From Duncaniella sp. (lineage in GTDB: Bacteria; Bacteroidota; Bacteroidia; Bacteroidales; Muribaculaceae): a DNA stretch of 34,381 nucleotides. This document shows positions 8,943 to 17,386 of the stretch, one piece after another (within the stretch, counting starts at the first letter, position 1; each line of letters begins with the position of its first letter). Under the pieces are notes generated by a model. The model was not told where the DNA came from and made no database searches. It saw only the letters and a program-made list of their open reading frames with translations. The position numbers were made by a program, and so were the translations under genes. Location of the stretch: positions 561,275-595,655 of the forward strand of contig JAMPEV010000001.1 of assembly GCA_023664955.1 (NCBI GenBank), in the 5' to 3' direction.

Positions 8943-8973
8943 TTTGTTATTGTGTAAAAACAATGTAATTTTG
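8943..8973 (+). promoter_or_regulatory. Ferritin promoter, Bacteroides consensus
   Basis: TTTG at 8943-8946, exactly 19 bases of spacer, then TAATTTTG at 8966-8973, a full match to TTTG-N19-TAnnTTTG for the primary sigma factor. Transcription would begin near 8980, giving a leader of about 30 bases before the ferritin ATG. No Fur- or OxyR-like palindrome is obvious between the boxes. Confidence 0.8.
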
Positions 8974-9011
8974 TGAAGCAAACAACACATTTCAACTAAA
9001 TATTTGTAATC

Positions 9012-9530
9012 ATGTTAAACAACAAGATTCAAGACGCATTAAATGCGCAAATCAATGCCGAATTCTGGAGCGCGTATCTCTATCTATCTATGGGTATGCA
9101 CTTTGAGGCTGAAGGTCTCTCAGGTGTGGCTAATTGGTTCAAGATTCAATTCCAGGAAGAGCAGGCACATGCCACAATCTTCATGAACTATATCAATCAA
9201 CGCGGCGGACGCGTTGAACTTAAGGCCATCGACGCTGTTCCCACCACATGGGAATCACCACTCGCTGCATTCAAGGCAACTCTTGAGCATGAACAAAAGG
9301 TAACATCTCTCATAAACAATCTCTATGCGCTTGCTGAGGCTGAGCATGACTATGCCACCCGCGACCGTCTCGCCTGGTTTGTTTCTGAGCAGGTTGAGGA
9401 AGAGGATAATGCACGCCAGCTCATCGATAAGTTTACCCTGATTGGCAATGACGGCATGGGGCTATATATGCTTGACCAGGAGCTGGGAGCCCGTACCTAT
9501 ACTGCTCCCTCTATTCTTTCTGAGGAGTAG
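9012..9530 (+). CDS. ftnA: Ferritin (non-heme iron storage protein)
   Basis: A 172-residue cytoplasmic ferritin that forms a 24-subunit shell, oxidises Fe(II) and stores it as mineral. All FtnA ferroxidase residues occur at E. coli numbering: Glu17, Tyr24, Glu50, His53 (in EEQAH), Glu94, Gln127 and Glu130. Tyr24 is the conserved tyrosine near the centre. No heme-binding Met in bacterioferritin style is evident. It has its own consensus promoter upstream and a hairpin downstream, so it is a single-gene unit. In anaerobic gut bacteria this family also protects against oxidative stress by removing free iron; that role is inferred here. Confidence 0.96.
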   Translation: MLNNKIQDALNAQINAEFWSAYLYLSMGMHFEAEGLSGVANWFKIQFQEEQAHATIFMNYINQRGGRVELKAIDAVPTTWESPLAAFKATLEHEQKVTSLINNLYALAEAEHDYATRDRLAWFVSEQVEEEDNARQLIDKFTLIGNDGMGLYMLDQELGARTYTAPSILSEE

Positions 9531-9603
9531 TTATCAATATCCCTAAAGTCGATATCATCTCCGGGGATCTCATATTCCACGAAAATAGTCCGTTAATCAT
9601 GGG

Positions 9604-9631
9604 GCGTATCAAATAGTTCTATTTGATACGC
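9604..9631. terminator. Bidirectional terminator between ferritin and the DUF4294 gene
   Basis: A 13-bp inverted repeat (9604-9616 with 9619-9631) whose central bases form the loop, followed on the plus strand by a T-rich stretch. It lies between two convergent genes. Confidence 0.75.
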
Positions 9632-9702
9632 TCTCATTTTATATTTTAAGTATGTAGATACGTATCTATTTGTATGGCAATTGTAGCCTTACTAGGCACA
9701 CT

Positions 9703-10338
9703 CTAAAGCTGACCTAATTCGACTTTAGTGGCTATACGCTCTATTATCGCATCCTTACGGTCTTTATCCGGCTTATAGGTTGTTTTGAGATTTACCCCGA
9801 AGAATCTTCCGAACGTCTGCCAGAAACCGGCACGGAACGAGCCGAGAAAGGCCTTCAAGATATTGTAACTTGACTGATTCGTCTCCCTATTAATCAACTT
9901 GATGAGCATTTGGGCCTGGCCTTTGGTAAATTGTTTCAAAACGGGCTTATATTGCTCAAACACAGCACCTTCCATTTTTTTAAGATGGTCTTCCCGTTCC
10001 TTTTGTGTCGGGAATGTTTCGATATACTCGTAGGTTTCTATGAGGGTTTCGCAAATCAACTTTGCGTATGGGAGCGTTTTTTTAACGTCTCTGACAGTTC
10101 GCCAATAAAACTCTTCCTCCTTTTTATCTTTAAACTTCATAGGAGGGAACACTGTCAACTCCGCCAATACAAGCATCAGTCTATCCTCTCCATCTTCATT
10201 AAAAATATAGTACCCCTGTAACGGCTTCACACGCCCTGAGCCGACCTTGACCTCAGGCATAGGAATATCCTGCCCCATCACGCAAAGCGCGACAAGAGCC
10301 ATCGCAACGCATACTATATGTCTATAAAAATGTGTCAT
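9703..10338 (-). CDS. DUF4294 family protein, exported
   Basis: About 211 residues with an N-terminal signal peptide (hydrophobic run ending near VMGQD), so secreted to the periplasm or envelope. The body matches my recognition of DUF4294: a Gly/Tyr-rich start (GYYIFNEDGEDRLMLVLAELTVFPP), then a charged helical part with KKTLPYAKL and a Thr/Tyr-rich C-terminus near GVNLKTTY. The function is unknown. I prefer the ATG at 10338; a GTG five codons upstream is the alternative. It follows nadB by 42 bp in the same direction, so they are probably co-transcribed, but nothing in it suggests a role in NAD synthesis. Confidence 0.75.
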   Translation of the reverse strand: MTHFYRHIVCVAMALVALCVMGQDIPMPEVKVGSGRVKPLQGYYIFNEDGEDRLMLVLAELTVFPPMKFKDKKEEEFYWRTVRDVKKTLPYAKLICETLIETYEYIETFPTQKEREDHLKKMEGAVFEQYKPVLKQFTKGQAQMLIKLINRETNQSSYNILKAFLGSFRAGFWQTFGRFFGVNLKTTYKPDKDRKDAIIERIATKVELGQL

Positions 10339-10380
10339 ATAACCATATAACACTTGAACATGAGAAAAGTCGCATCAAGC

Positions 10381-11964
10381 TCAAACCTGCACTTCGTGAG
10401 GCACGGGAGGATAGTCGACAGTGTAATGCAGTCCTCTCGACTCCTTGCGTTCTTTAGCTTGGCGCATGATCAGGTATCCGACATTGATTATGTTACGCAG
10501 CTCGCAAATCTCGCGTGAGGCCTTTGAGCATTTAAACAGCCTCTCAGTCTCTTCGTAGAGTATGTCAAGGCGGTTCCATGCACGGTCAAGACGTAGATTT
10601 GACCGCACAATTCCCACATAGGTTCCCATTATCTGGTTTACTTCTTTGATGCTCTGTGTGATAAGCACCATTTCCTCTGGGTGACGCGTTCCCTCATCGT
10701 TCCATTCGGGGACATCAGTACGGAAATCATAGTGCGATATATTTTCTTTTGCATGACGCGCTGCTGCATCGGCATAGACGACTGCCTCAATCAGCGAATT
10801 GGACGCTAAGCGGTTACCGCCATGAAGACCGGTACAAGAACATTCTCCCACGGCATATAGGCGACGGATCGAGGACTCGCCATTGGTGTCAACCTTGATA
10901 CCTCCGCACAGATAGTGGGCTGCGGGTGCCACAGGAATGTAATCCTTAGTAATGTCAATACCAAGCGACAGACATTTAGCATAGATATTCGGGAAATGTT
11001 TCTTGGTTTCTTCCGGATCTTTATGGGTAACATCAAGATACACATGCTCATCGCCATAAAGTTTCATCTCCGAGTCAATAGCTCGTGCCACAATGTCACG
11101 AGGGGCAAGTGAAAGACGCGGGTCATACTTGTGCATAAACTCTTCGCCCTTCTTGTTACGAAGCACTGCGCCATATCCGCGCATTGCCTCAGTAATCAGG
11201 AACGATGGACGGTCGCCGGGATGATAGAGAGCCGTGGGATGGAATTGTATGAATTCCATATCCTTGACAGTGCCTTTGGCACGATATACCATTGCGATAC
11301 CGTCACCGGTAGCTACGAGAGGGTTAGTGGTGGTCTGATATACCGCACCGGCACCCCCGGTGGCAATTAGTGTGACTTTAGAAAGGAACGTGTCTACCTC
11401 ACCGCTCTTGGTGTCAAGCACGTACGCGCCGTAGCAAGTGATGTCAGGAGTGCGACGTGTCACAATCTTTCCAAGGTGATGCTGTGTGATAATCTCAATG
11501 GCAAAATGATTCTCGAATATGTCGATATTCTTATTGTTGCGTACGGCCTGAATGAGCGACTGCTGAATCTCGTAGCCGGTGTTATCGGCATGATGAAGTA
11601 TTCGGAACTCGGAATGTCCTCCCTCTCGGTGGAGGTCAAAAGTACCATCCTCTTTTTTATCGAAATTAACTCCCCAATTAATTAATTCGCAAATCTGCGA
11701 GGGTGCATTTTTAACCACTATCTCAACCGCCTTTGGGTCGCTCAGATAGTCTCCGGCGATCATCGTATCCTTGATATGCTTGTCGAAATCGTCGACCTCA
11801 AGGTTGGTCACCGATGCCACACCCCCTTGGGCGAGGGCAGTGTTTGCCTCGTCAAGAGTACTTTTGCACACCAAAGCTACGGATCCGTGACCGGCCACCT
11901 TTAGCGCAAAACTCATCCCTGCAATGCCAGAGCCAATCACAAGGTAATCATATTTTCGTGTCAT
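10381..11964 (-). CDS. nadB: L-aspartate oxidase
   Basis: A flavoprotein of 527 residues that oxidises L-aspartate to iminoaspartate, the first step of de novo NAD synthesis; anaerobes use fumarate as electron acceptor. The FAD-binding motif GSGIAGMSFA is at residues 11-20. The succinate dehydrogenase/NadB flavoprotein signatures follow: HREGGHSEFRILHHADNTG, FIQFHPTALYHPG, APRDIVARA, and the C-terminal AVGECSCTGLHGGNRLASNSL. The usual partners nadA and nadC are not adjacent. An inverted repeat with two copies of a TGTGyGCAAATTTACA-like motif lies 54-103 bp upstream and is a plausible operator. Confidence 0.95.
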   Translation of the reverse strand: MTRKYDYLVIGSGIAGMSFALKVAGHGSVALVCKSTLDEANTALAQGGVASVTNLEVDDFDKHIKDTMIAGDYLSDPKAVEIVVKNAPSQICELINWGVNFDKKEDGTFDLHREGGHSEFRILHHADNTGYEIQQSLIQAVRNNKNIDIFENHFAIEIITQHHLGKIVTRRTPDITCYGAYVLDTKSGEVDTFLSKVTLIATGGAGAVYQTTTNPLVATGDGIAMVYRAKGTVKDMEFIQFHPTALYHPGDRPSFLITEAMRGYGAVLRNKKGEEFMHKYDPRLSLAPRDIVARAIDSEMKLYGDEHVYLDVTHKDPEETKKHFPNIYAKCLSLGIDITKDYIPVAPAAHYLCGGIKVDTNGESSIRRLYAVGECSCTGLHGGNRLASNSLIEAVVYADAAARHAKENISHYDFRTDVPEWNDEGTRHPEEMVLITQSIKEVNQIMGTYVGIVRSNLRLDRAWNRLDILYEETERLFKCSKASREICELRNIINVGYLIMRQAKERKESRGLHYTVDYPPVPHEVQV

Positions 11965-12017
11965 GACTTCGAAAATTCTAAACTATATAAGTACTGCGTA
12001 ATATTCAGCGCATTTTC

Positions 12018-12067
12018 TGTGTGCAAATTTACACAGAATATCGCAATTCTATGTAAATTTGCGCACA
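12018..12067. promoter_or_regulatory. Paired inverted operator-like motif in the nadB divergent region
   Basis: Positions 12018-12033 and 12052-12067 are reverse complements with one mismatch in 16, separated by 18 bases, about two helical turns from centre to centre plus a half. Each copy is itself partly symmetric (TGTGT...ACACA in the left copy). Reading toward nadB, the left copy contains TAAATTTG, a -7 box match, so a bound repressor would cover the promoter. A NAD-responsive regulator such as NrtR would fit but is not shown. Confidence 0.5.
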
Positions 12068-12144
12068 AAATTGTCACATTTAGCATTTTGTTGTAAACTT
12101 AAAGGGTGAAATATCTGTTCACCTAAATATAGGTTTATTCACAG

Positions 12145-13071
12145 ATGCTAAACAACTCATCATACAAGCGACATACAAAGCGATTCCAGTCCGTCATATT
12201 GCTTTTAATTAGTGCGGTCATATCGGTGGCACAGGTTCAGGTTAATTCCGATTATGTTTCACCATCCTCGCTGATTGATAGTGATGGCAATAACCATGGG
12301 GATGGCTCCATGGTTAGAGTGACGGCTCTTGCAAATCTCCCGTTCTCCTACGAACTCGACGAAGATAGGAAAATCGTAAAGATGTGGGCTCTAACCCTCT
12401 CCTCAAAATATGCAAGCCTGAATAACACCGGAATCGCCGGGGCCTACGTGCCTGACAAGATTCTAAATCTGAGTCTTAACCTCACCCACATTCGGCCTTT
12501 GAGCGAGAGGTGGAAGCTGATGGCATCGCTTGGTATGGGGATTTACGCACGTCCCAATCACATAGTGTTCAAGTCATTGCTTGCCAATGGCGGGGCGGCG
12601 GCAGTATATGAGGTTAGTGATAATTTTGACCTCGGAATCGGTGCCGGGCTCACCAATTCGTTTGGTATTCCCGCCATCCTTCCGATGGTTTATGTCAATT
12701 GGCGATTGCGTGGCGTTTATCAGATTGACGTGTCAATGATAACGGGATTGAAGATAAATGTCAAGAGAGTGTGGAATGAAAAGTTTACCACCTCATTGAC
12801 GGCTCTCGACATGGACGGCATGTCGGCTGTGTTCCGTACTGACAATAAGTGGAAGCTCTATACCACCACTCTCACTCGATCATACTTGGAAGTGGAATAT
12901 CGACACAATCGTAATTTCTCCTTTTTCGGGTCGATGGGCGTGACATGGAAACGTTCTTCGCGTCTAACAAACCGAAAGTTTAAAAATTTTTATAAACTGT
13001 TTCACAGTGACGACAAAATGCATTTCAGCCCCGCCATGATGGTCAGGATAGGGATGAATTACACGCTGTGA
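12145..13071 (+). CDS. Predicted outer-membrane beta-barrel protein (DUF6268-like)
   Basis: A 308-residue exported protein: a basic N-terminus and hydrophobic core, with cleavage likely after VISVAQ near residue 30. The mature part alternates polar and hydrophobic residues in short strands with many aromatic ends, and finishes RIGMNYTL, consistent with a barrel. I assign DUF6268 from the general pattern (initial DGSMVRVTALANLPFSYEL, then repeated strands) with modest confidence. Function unknown. It is divergent from nadB and is followed 52 bp later by the HD phosphohydrolase gene, probably in one transcript. Confidence 0.6.
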   Translation: MLNNSSYKRHTKRFQSVILLLISAVISVAQVQVNSDYVSPSSLIDSDGNNHGDGSMVRVTALANLPFSYELDEDRKIVKMWALTLSSKYASLNNTGIAGAYVPDKILNLSLNLTHIRPLSERWKLMASLGMGIYARPNHIVFKSLLANGGAAAVYEVSDNFDLGIGAGLTNSFGIPAILPMVYVNWRLRGVYQIDVSMITGLKINVKRVWNEKFTTSLTALDMDGMSAVFRTDNKWKLYTTTLTRSYLEVEYRHNRNFSFFGSMGVTWKRSSRLTNRKFKNFYKLFHSDDKMHFSPAMMVRIGMNYTL

Positions 13072-13123
13072 TGAAAAATCCGGACGGCCGAGTTAACAGT
13101 CCGTCCGACGAACAAAATTTGCA

Positions 13124-13744
13124 ATGGAAACAATCAAAGAAAAACGCGAGCGATTTTGTGCTCTTCTGCGCCAGACCGGGCGTGACAACGTGGAATATGT
13201 AATCGAGGACTTGGAGTCGTTCGGATTTTTCGAGGCGCCCGCTTCTGTACGAAATCATTTCAACCACCCAGGGGGATTGCTCGAACACTCGCTAAATGTA
13301 TATGACATGGCGATGACCCTCCGTGAGGGAATTCTTAAACTGCGTCCCAATATGGAAAAGGAATTATCGGTCAATTCGGTAATTCTAAGCACTTTGCTCC
13401 ACGATGTATGCAAATCCAACATTTACCGCCGAGTGATACGAAAGCGCAAAAACGAGATAGGTCTTTGGGAGGAGGTTCAAGAGTATGAGGTTGACTATTC
13501 AGGTTTGCCAGTCGGTCACGGGGAAAAATCGGTTGTCATGCTACTCCGCATGGGCCTTGACCTCGATGACGATGAAATACTTGCTATCCGATGGCACATG
13601 GGTGCGTGGGCAGTGGACCGCTGCAGTGCCGAAGAGGAGAAATCATACCGTGAAGCCCAGCTACAGACACCCCTTGTTTCACTCGTACATTCAGCCGACA
13701 CCCTCGCCGCCCAAATCCTTGAACGTGACGCATCAAAAACATAA
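13124..13744 (+). CDS. HD-domain phosphohydrolase
   Basis: A 206-residue cytoplasmic protein with a single HD domain. The metal-binding set is visible: His55 (LLEHSLNVY), the HD pair at 93-94 (LLHDVCK), His132 (GHGEKS), His158 (RWHMGAW) and the final HSAD at 189-192. This arrangement matches YhaM/KNR4-like HD hydrolases acting on nucleotides or RNA ends, but there is no OB-fold part here, and the substrate cannot be read. It follows the outer-membrane gene by 52 bp. The start at 13124 has an AT-rich leader and no Shine-Dalgarno sequence, as is normal in this phylum. Confidence 0.8.
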   Translation: METIKEKRERFCALLRQTGRDNVEYVIEDLESFGFFEAPASVRNHFNHPGGLLEHSLNVYDMAMTLREGILKLRPNMEKELSVNSVILSTLLHDVCKSNIYRRVIRKRKNEIGLWEEVQEYEVDYSGLPVGHGEKSVVMLLRMGLDLDDDEILAIRWHMGAWAVDRCSAEEEKSYREAQLQTPLVSLVHSADTLAAQILERDASKT

Positions 13745-13780
13745 CTTTCATATGATTTAGGAAGTCATAGCTTTTATACG

Positions 13781-13888
13781 TCTTATAAGTCTTATAAGTC
13801 CTATAAGTCCTATAAGTCCTATAAGTCCTATAAGTCCTATAAGTCCTATAAGTCCTACAAATCTTATAAGTCCTGCAAATCTTATAAG
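13781..13888. repeat. 9-bp tandem repeat array, 12 units
   Basis: Twelve head-to-tail 9-base units. Units 1-2, 10 and 12 read TCTTATAAG; units 3-8 read TCCTATAAG; units 9 and 11 are the variants TCCTACAAA and TCCTGCAAA. Degenerate copies trail on to about 13905. Six identical central units suggest recent slippage. It lies in the gap between the HD gene and the convergent permease gene, so it is non-coding. It is a probable variable-number tandem repeat; no spacer structure supports CRISPR. Confidence 0.95.
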
Positions 13889-13932
13889 TCTTCTTAAATC
13901 TTCAAATCCATCATCTCTGCTCTCGAAAATAA

Positions 13933-13957
13933 ATTGTCAATTGTCAATTGTCAATTG
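13933..13957. repeat. 7-bp ATTGTCA tandem repeat overlapping a stop codon
   Basis: Three and a half copies of ATTGTCA (13933-13939, 13940-13946, 13947-13953, then ATTG). The last codons and the stop of the minus-strand permease gene fall inside it. A similar TCAATTGA-containing string ends the window, which suggests a dispersed low-complexity element of this genome. Confidence 0.85.
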
Positions 13958-15115
13958 AAGGGGTTTTGATGTAAAATATCTAAGGATTACAGCAGTTACA
14001 AAGTAAAGCCCTGAGAGAGCCCACATAGCAAGGTAGTAATCCGACAAGTCAGCCAGGGTAGCTCCGTTGCTGTTCATGCGTATGAAACTTTCGACACCCC
14101 ATGTCGCCGGTATAAGATCAGATATCATGAGCCAGAATTTGTTGAAAGCATAGCGTGGCCATGTGAGCCCTGAGAGGAACAGAAATACTACGGATGTAAA
14201 CACTATCACCAACAGCGAGCTCTCGCGTTCCCTGACAAATATCTGTAGTGTCTGTCCGAGGAAAGACGTGGCAAGGAGCATCACAAATATCATCGGAAAA
14301 TAGTCGGAAAATGACCCTATGTGCGGGAGGGAGAAGAAGTGGGGGATAAATTCCAACACGTAGTAGCTCATAGGGAAATAAATCATGAGATAGCATAAAC
14401 TCTTCCCCAAAACGGTAGCCACGGGGCCCGCTTCATATTCGTATGGGTCAATGCCGCGGTTGCGGCGACGGCGGTCGGCAGCTGTGCCGGCTATCATCGT
14501 GATACCTAACAACATACTTTGTTGAAGTATCAATACGACTATCCCAGGCATTACGAATGAAGCAAATCCCTGTGTAGGATCTCCCAAGAAAAAGGCCTCA
14601 GATTCTACCGGTAATCCTGTAACCGAAGTTGTTAGTATCCCTCCTCGTTGTAGTCGCTGAGCGGTGATTTTTGTCACCTCGGCAAGACGCACATCGGTAA
14701 GGGAGAACAGATACTGGCGGTAACGCAGCAGTAGTGACATGTCGCCATAAAATGACATAGTGGTTGGTTCACCACGACCGATTTTCTTTTCATAATCGGA
14801 TGGGATTTCTATCACGCCATAGCATTTCTTCTCAGCCATTGCTCGTTTAGCATCCGCCATATCTGAGGCATAGCCAATCACCTTGATTCCTTGTGTGGCA
14901 TCAAATGTGCGCATGAGTTCGCGGCTTTCAGCCGTGCGCGAATTATCGACCACCACTGTCGGAATATCCTTTACCACTTCGGGGTTGTATATCAGGGTGT
15001 ACACAATCGGATATCCAAGTGGCAGTGCGAAGAAAAATAGCAGCACGCCAATGTCGGTGAATGTCAGATGACACTCCCTACGCCATACTCTATATAAACT
15101 TTTCCACCAGTTCAT
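13937..15115 (-). CDS. ABC-2 type permease, second of a pair (YhhJ/YbhR-like)
   Basis: An inner-membrane exporter subunit of 392 residues. It has one membrane segment near the N-terminus (about 20-42), a periplasmic domain of roughly 130 residues with a VVVDNSRTAESREL-type start, then five hydrophobic helices from about residue 185 (VMPGIVVLILQQSMLLGITM). This is the ABC-2 membrane layout of the drug- and lipid-exporting YbhFSR and YhhJ families. It is the last gene of the TolC-HlyD-permease-permease operon, 21 bp after the other permease. Its C-terminal LTIDN and stop are encoded by a 7-bp tandem repeat, so the end may be variable. No ATP-binding subunit is encoded in the operon. Confidence 0.88.
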   Translation of the reverse strand: MNWWKSLYRVWRRECHLTFTDIGVLLFFFALPLGYPIVYTLIYNPEVVKDIPTVVVDNSRTAESRELMRTFDATQGIKVIGYASDMADAKRAMAEKKCYGVIEIPSDYEKKIGRGEPTTMSFYGDMSLLLRYRQYLFSLTDVRLAEVTKITAQRLQRGGILTTSVTGLPVESEAFFLGDPTQGFASFVMPGIVVLILQQSMLLGITMIAGTAADRRRRNRGIDPYEYEAGPVATVLGKSLCYLMIYFPMSYYVLEFIPHFFSLPHIGSFSDYFPMIFVMLLATSFLGQTLQIFVRERESSLLVIVFTSVVFLFLSGLTWPRYAFNKFWLMISDLIPATWGVESFIRMNSNGATLADLSDYYLAMWALSGLYFVTAVILRYFTSKPLQLTIDN

Positions 15116-15136
15116 AAGCCTTTTGTCATTGAGTTC

Positions 15137-16288
15137 CTATTCTACATACACCGGATTGAGGCAACGCTTCTTAAGCCTCTTAAGTCCGACTACCGGCACT
15201 AACATAATTACAAGCATCACAATGTAGTAGATACGTGAGTAATATAATGGAATGCCGTTGAGTGCCTGGTCAATGTATATTAGGAAATAGTTGCGTATCG
15301 GAAGAATATAGGAAAAAATGGCTATGCCGCCATACATTTTGTCAACCGGAAAGGAGAATCCCGCAATCGAAAAACTCAAAATCCCTATTAGTGACACGAT
15401 GCTCATCGAAAGTCGGGCATTGGGTAGAAGCTCGGTGATCAAAAGAGCGAAGGTCTGTGACGACGTCACAAGCAGTATCATCGCAAATATCATGTGCGAT
15501 GGGTGATTGTTGAGCGGAAAATGAAGATACCCGAACAGGATGGACTGAATGAACACTCCGACGGCCGAAAAGATAATGGTCTGAGGCAATAACTTTCCGG
15601 CAATTGCCACTACGATGTTTCCTTTTGCGGTGGCAAGCCATTCTACCGAGGTGCCTTGTTTAAACTCTTGGCAGATGCTGAACGCGGTAATAAGCATCAC
15701 TAACAGAGCAATCATCGCCGGAATAAATGACTGGCATAGATAAATCGAATAATTGGTCCAGGGGTTTCCAAGCGGATGAATATCTTCGTTGAAAGGCTGA
15801 ATCATAGCTGCGGCTGACGATTCATTTAACCCAGCTGATGTGAGGGTAGTTGCAACAATGTTACCGGCAGTAGTCACAGCTATGGTCTTGAAGCCTTTGA
15901 ACGTCAAACTGCCCGGCACGAAGATTGTCATGTTGGAGTAAAAAGTCAATGTAGGCTTATCTCCACTCAAAGCCTTCTCTTGAAATCCGACGGGGATATA
16001 AAAGAAGCCATAAATTTCACCATTTCTCACCTTCTCCATAGCCTTGCAGTAGCTCTCGACATCTGCGGTGATGTCGATTAGTTCCATGGCATTGAGCGAA
16101 CGCCCTACTTTGCGTGACATGGCTGAATGGTCGAGATCCACCATCCCTACTGGTACCTTAAGCGGCAACCCCTCATTCATCAAATTGACAAAAAAGAGGG
16201 TGAAAGCAATCGGAACAATCACCATCATCGTGATGTAGATTTTGCGGGATGCTAATTGGATAATACCTCGTCTGAGTGAGTTAAACAT
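15137..16288 (-). CDS. ABC-2 type permease, first of a pair
   Basis: A 383-residue inner-membrane protein with the same plan as the following gene: one N-terminal span (about 15-34), a periplasmic domain of about 130 residues containing VGMVDLDHSAMSRKVGRSL, then five C-terminal spans starting near FIPAMIALLVMLITAF. The two permeases probably form a heterodimer. It begins 22 bp after the HlyD gene and ends 21 bp before the second permease, so the genes are tightly co-transcribed. The substrate cannot be inferred; related systems export drugs, bile acids or lipids. Confidence 0.88.
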   Translation of the reverse strand: MFNSLRRGIIQLASRKIYITMMVIVPIAFTLFFVNLMNEGLPLKVPVGMVDLDHSAMSRKVGRSLNAMELIDITADVESYCKAMEKVRNGEIYGFFYIPVGFQEKALSGDKPTLTFYSNMTIFVPGSLTFKGFKTIAVTTAGNIVATTLTSAGLNESSAAAMIQPFNEDIHPLGNPWTNYSIYLCQSFIPAMIALLVMLITAFSICQEFKQGTSVEWLATAKGNIVVAIAGKLLPQTIIFSAVGVFIQSILFGYLHFPLNNHPSHMIFAMILLVTSSQTFALLITELLPNARLSMSIVSLIGILSFSIAGFSFPVDKMYGGIAIFSYILPIRNYFLIYIDQALNGIPLYYSRIYYIVMLVIMLVPVVGLKRLKKRCLNPVYVE

Positions 16289-16310
16289 TGGTGCGAAATT
16301 TGGAATCGAA

Positions 16311-17333
16311 TTATTTTAAGAAGTATACCACGGTCATACCCGGACGCAAGTCGGGAAGGTTATCAGTGGTGCGGGCTTTTACTTCAAATGTTTTGCTGTC
16401 CCATTGGCCTGTCGCTTTAGTGGCTTGCCAGTTGGCATATGAGCCAAGGTCGCGCACGTAGTATATCTTTGCTTTTGTGATTTTCTTGTCGAGGGCGGGA
16501 ATCATTACTTCGATTTCATTGCCAAGTTTCATGTCGTTGAGATATTCTTCACGCACGTTGAATGTCACCCATTTATCCTGGAGTTTCAATAGACTCATCA
16601 GTGGCGCACCGAGTGACACAAGTTCACTTACTTCGGGATAAACTTGGTCAATCTGTCCATCGCATGGTGCGAGGAGATATTGGTCTTCAAGCAGACTTTC
16701 CACCTGGGCCACACCCCCTTTAGCGACATTAACCATAGCGGCAGCGCTCTCTTTATCCTCCTTCTGCGCTCCGGTCACGGCAAGGTCTAGCTGGCTTTTT
16801 GCCGCATTATGAGCTGCCAAGGCCGCATCGTAGGCAGCCTTTGCTTCATCACGCTTTTGTTCTGAAATCACGCCTTCCTTGAACAGGTTTTCCATGCGCT
16901 GGTAGGTCTTTTGTGTTATTTCCAATGCAGCGGCTGCTTGAGCCACGATGTCGCGTGCCGATTGGATAATCTGCTTGCGCGTGCCGGAATCCACCTTCTT
17001 GTTCTGTGACTGTGCGGCTGTCTCCATCCCCTGAGCCTGCATGAGTTGTGCCTCCGCAAGGGATGAATGGATGTGAATCAACGTGTCGCCGGTTTTCACC
17101 ATGTCGCCCTCGTGGACGTAAATGTCAATTACGCGGCCGGGAAGCCTTCCGGAAATTGTAACAGACGTCGCATCGGCTTGTCCCTCAATGATTTCTGCCG
17201 GTTTATTTAGGAAGCAAAAACCTATTATAGCAAGCACAACACATAGAATCACGAGAATGACCAGCGACATCATGAGCACTTTGTTCTCACGCTTTTCAGC
17301 TGCGGCTGAAGGATTATTGTTTATCTCAGACAT
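16311..17333 (-). CDS. HlyD/EmrA-type periplasmic adaptor protein
   Basis: A 340-residue membrane-fusion protein linking the inner-membrane permeases to the TolC-like channel. One membrane anchor lies at about residues 19-42. A lipoyl half-motif follows (SGRLPGRVIDIYVHEGDMVKTGDTL), then a long alpha-helical hairpin rich in Ala, Gln and Lys (about 90-205), the second lipoyl half (LLAPCDGQID), and a beta-barrel domain ending LRPGMTVVYFLK. It sits between the TolC gene (53-bp gap) and the first permease (22-bp gap). Confidence 0.92.
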   Translation of the reverse strand: MSEINNNPSAAAEKRENKVLMMSLVILVILCVVLAIIGFCFLNKPAEIIEGQADATSVTISGRLPGRVIDIYVHEGDMVKTGDTLIHIHSSLAEAQLMQAQGMETAAQSQNKKVDSGTRKQIIQSARDIVAQAAAALEITQKTYQRMENLFKEGVISEQKRDEAKAAYDAALAAHNAAKSQLDLAVTGAQKEDKESAAAMVNVAKGGVAQVESLLEDQYLLAPCDGQIDQVYPEVSELVSLGAPLMSLLKLQDKWVTFNVREEYLNDMKLGNEIEVMIPALDKKITKAKIYYVRDLGSYANWQATKATGQWDSKTFEVKARTTDNLPDLRPGMTVVYFLK

Positions 17334-17386
17334 ATTTTTTTGATTTTTATTTTAGCGTTTAACTTCTTTAATTCTTTATCCCCCAC

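Noticed and set aside
13781-13888. CRISPR-like array
   Set aside because: Units are 9 bp and contiguous with no spacers and no cas genes near; it is a simple tandem repeat.
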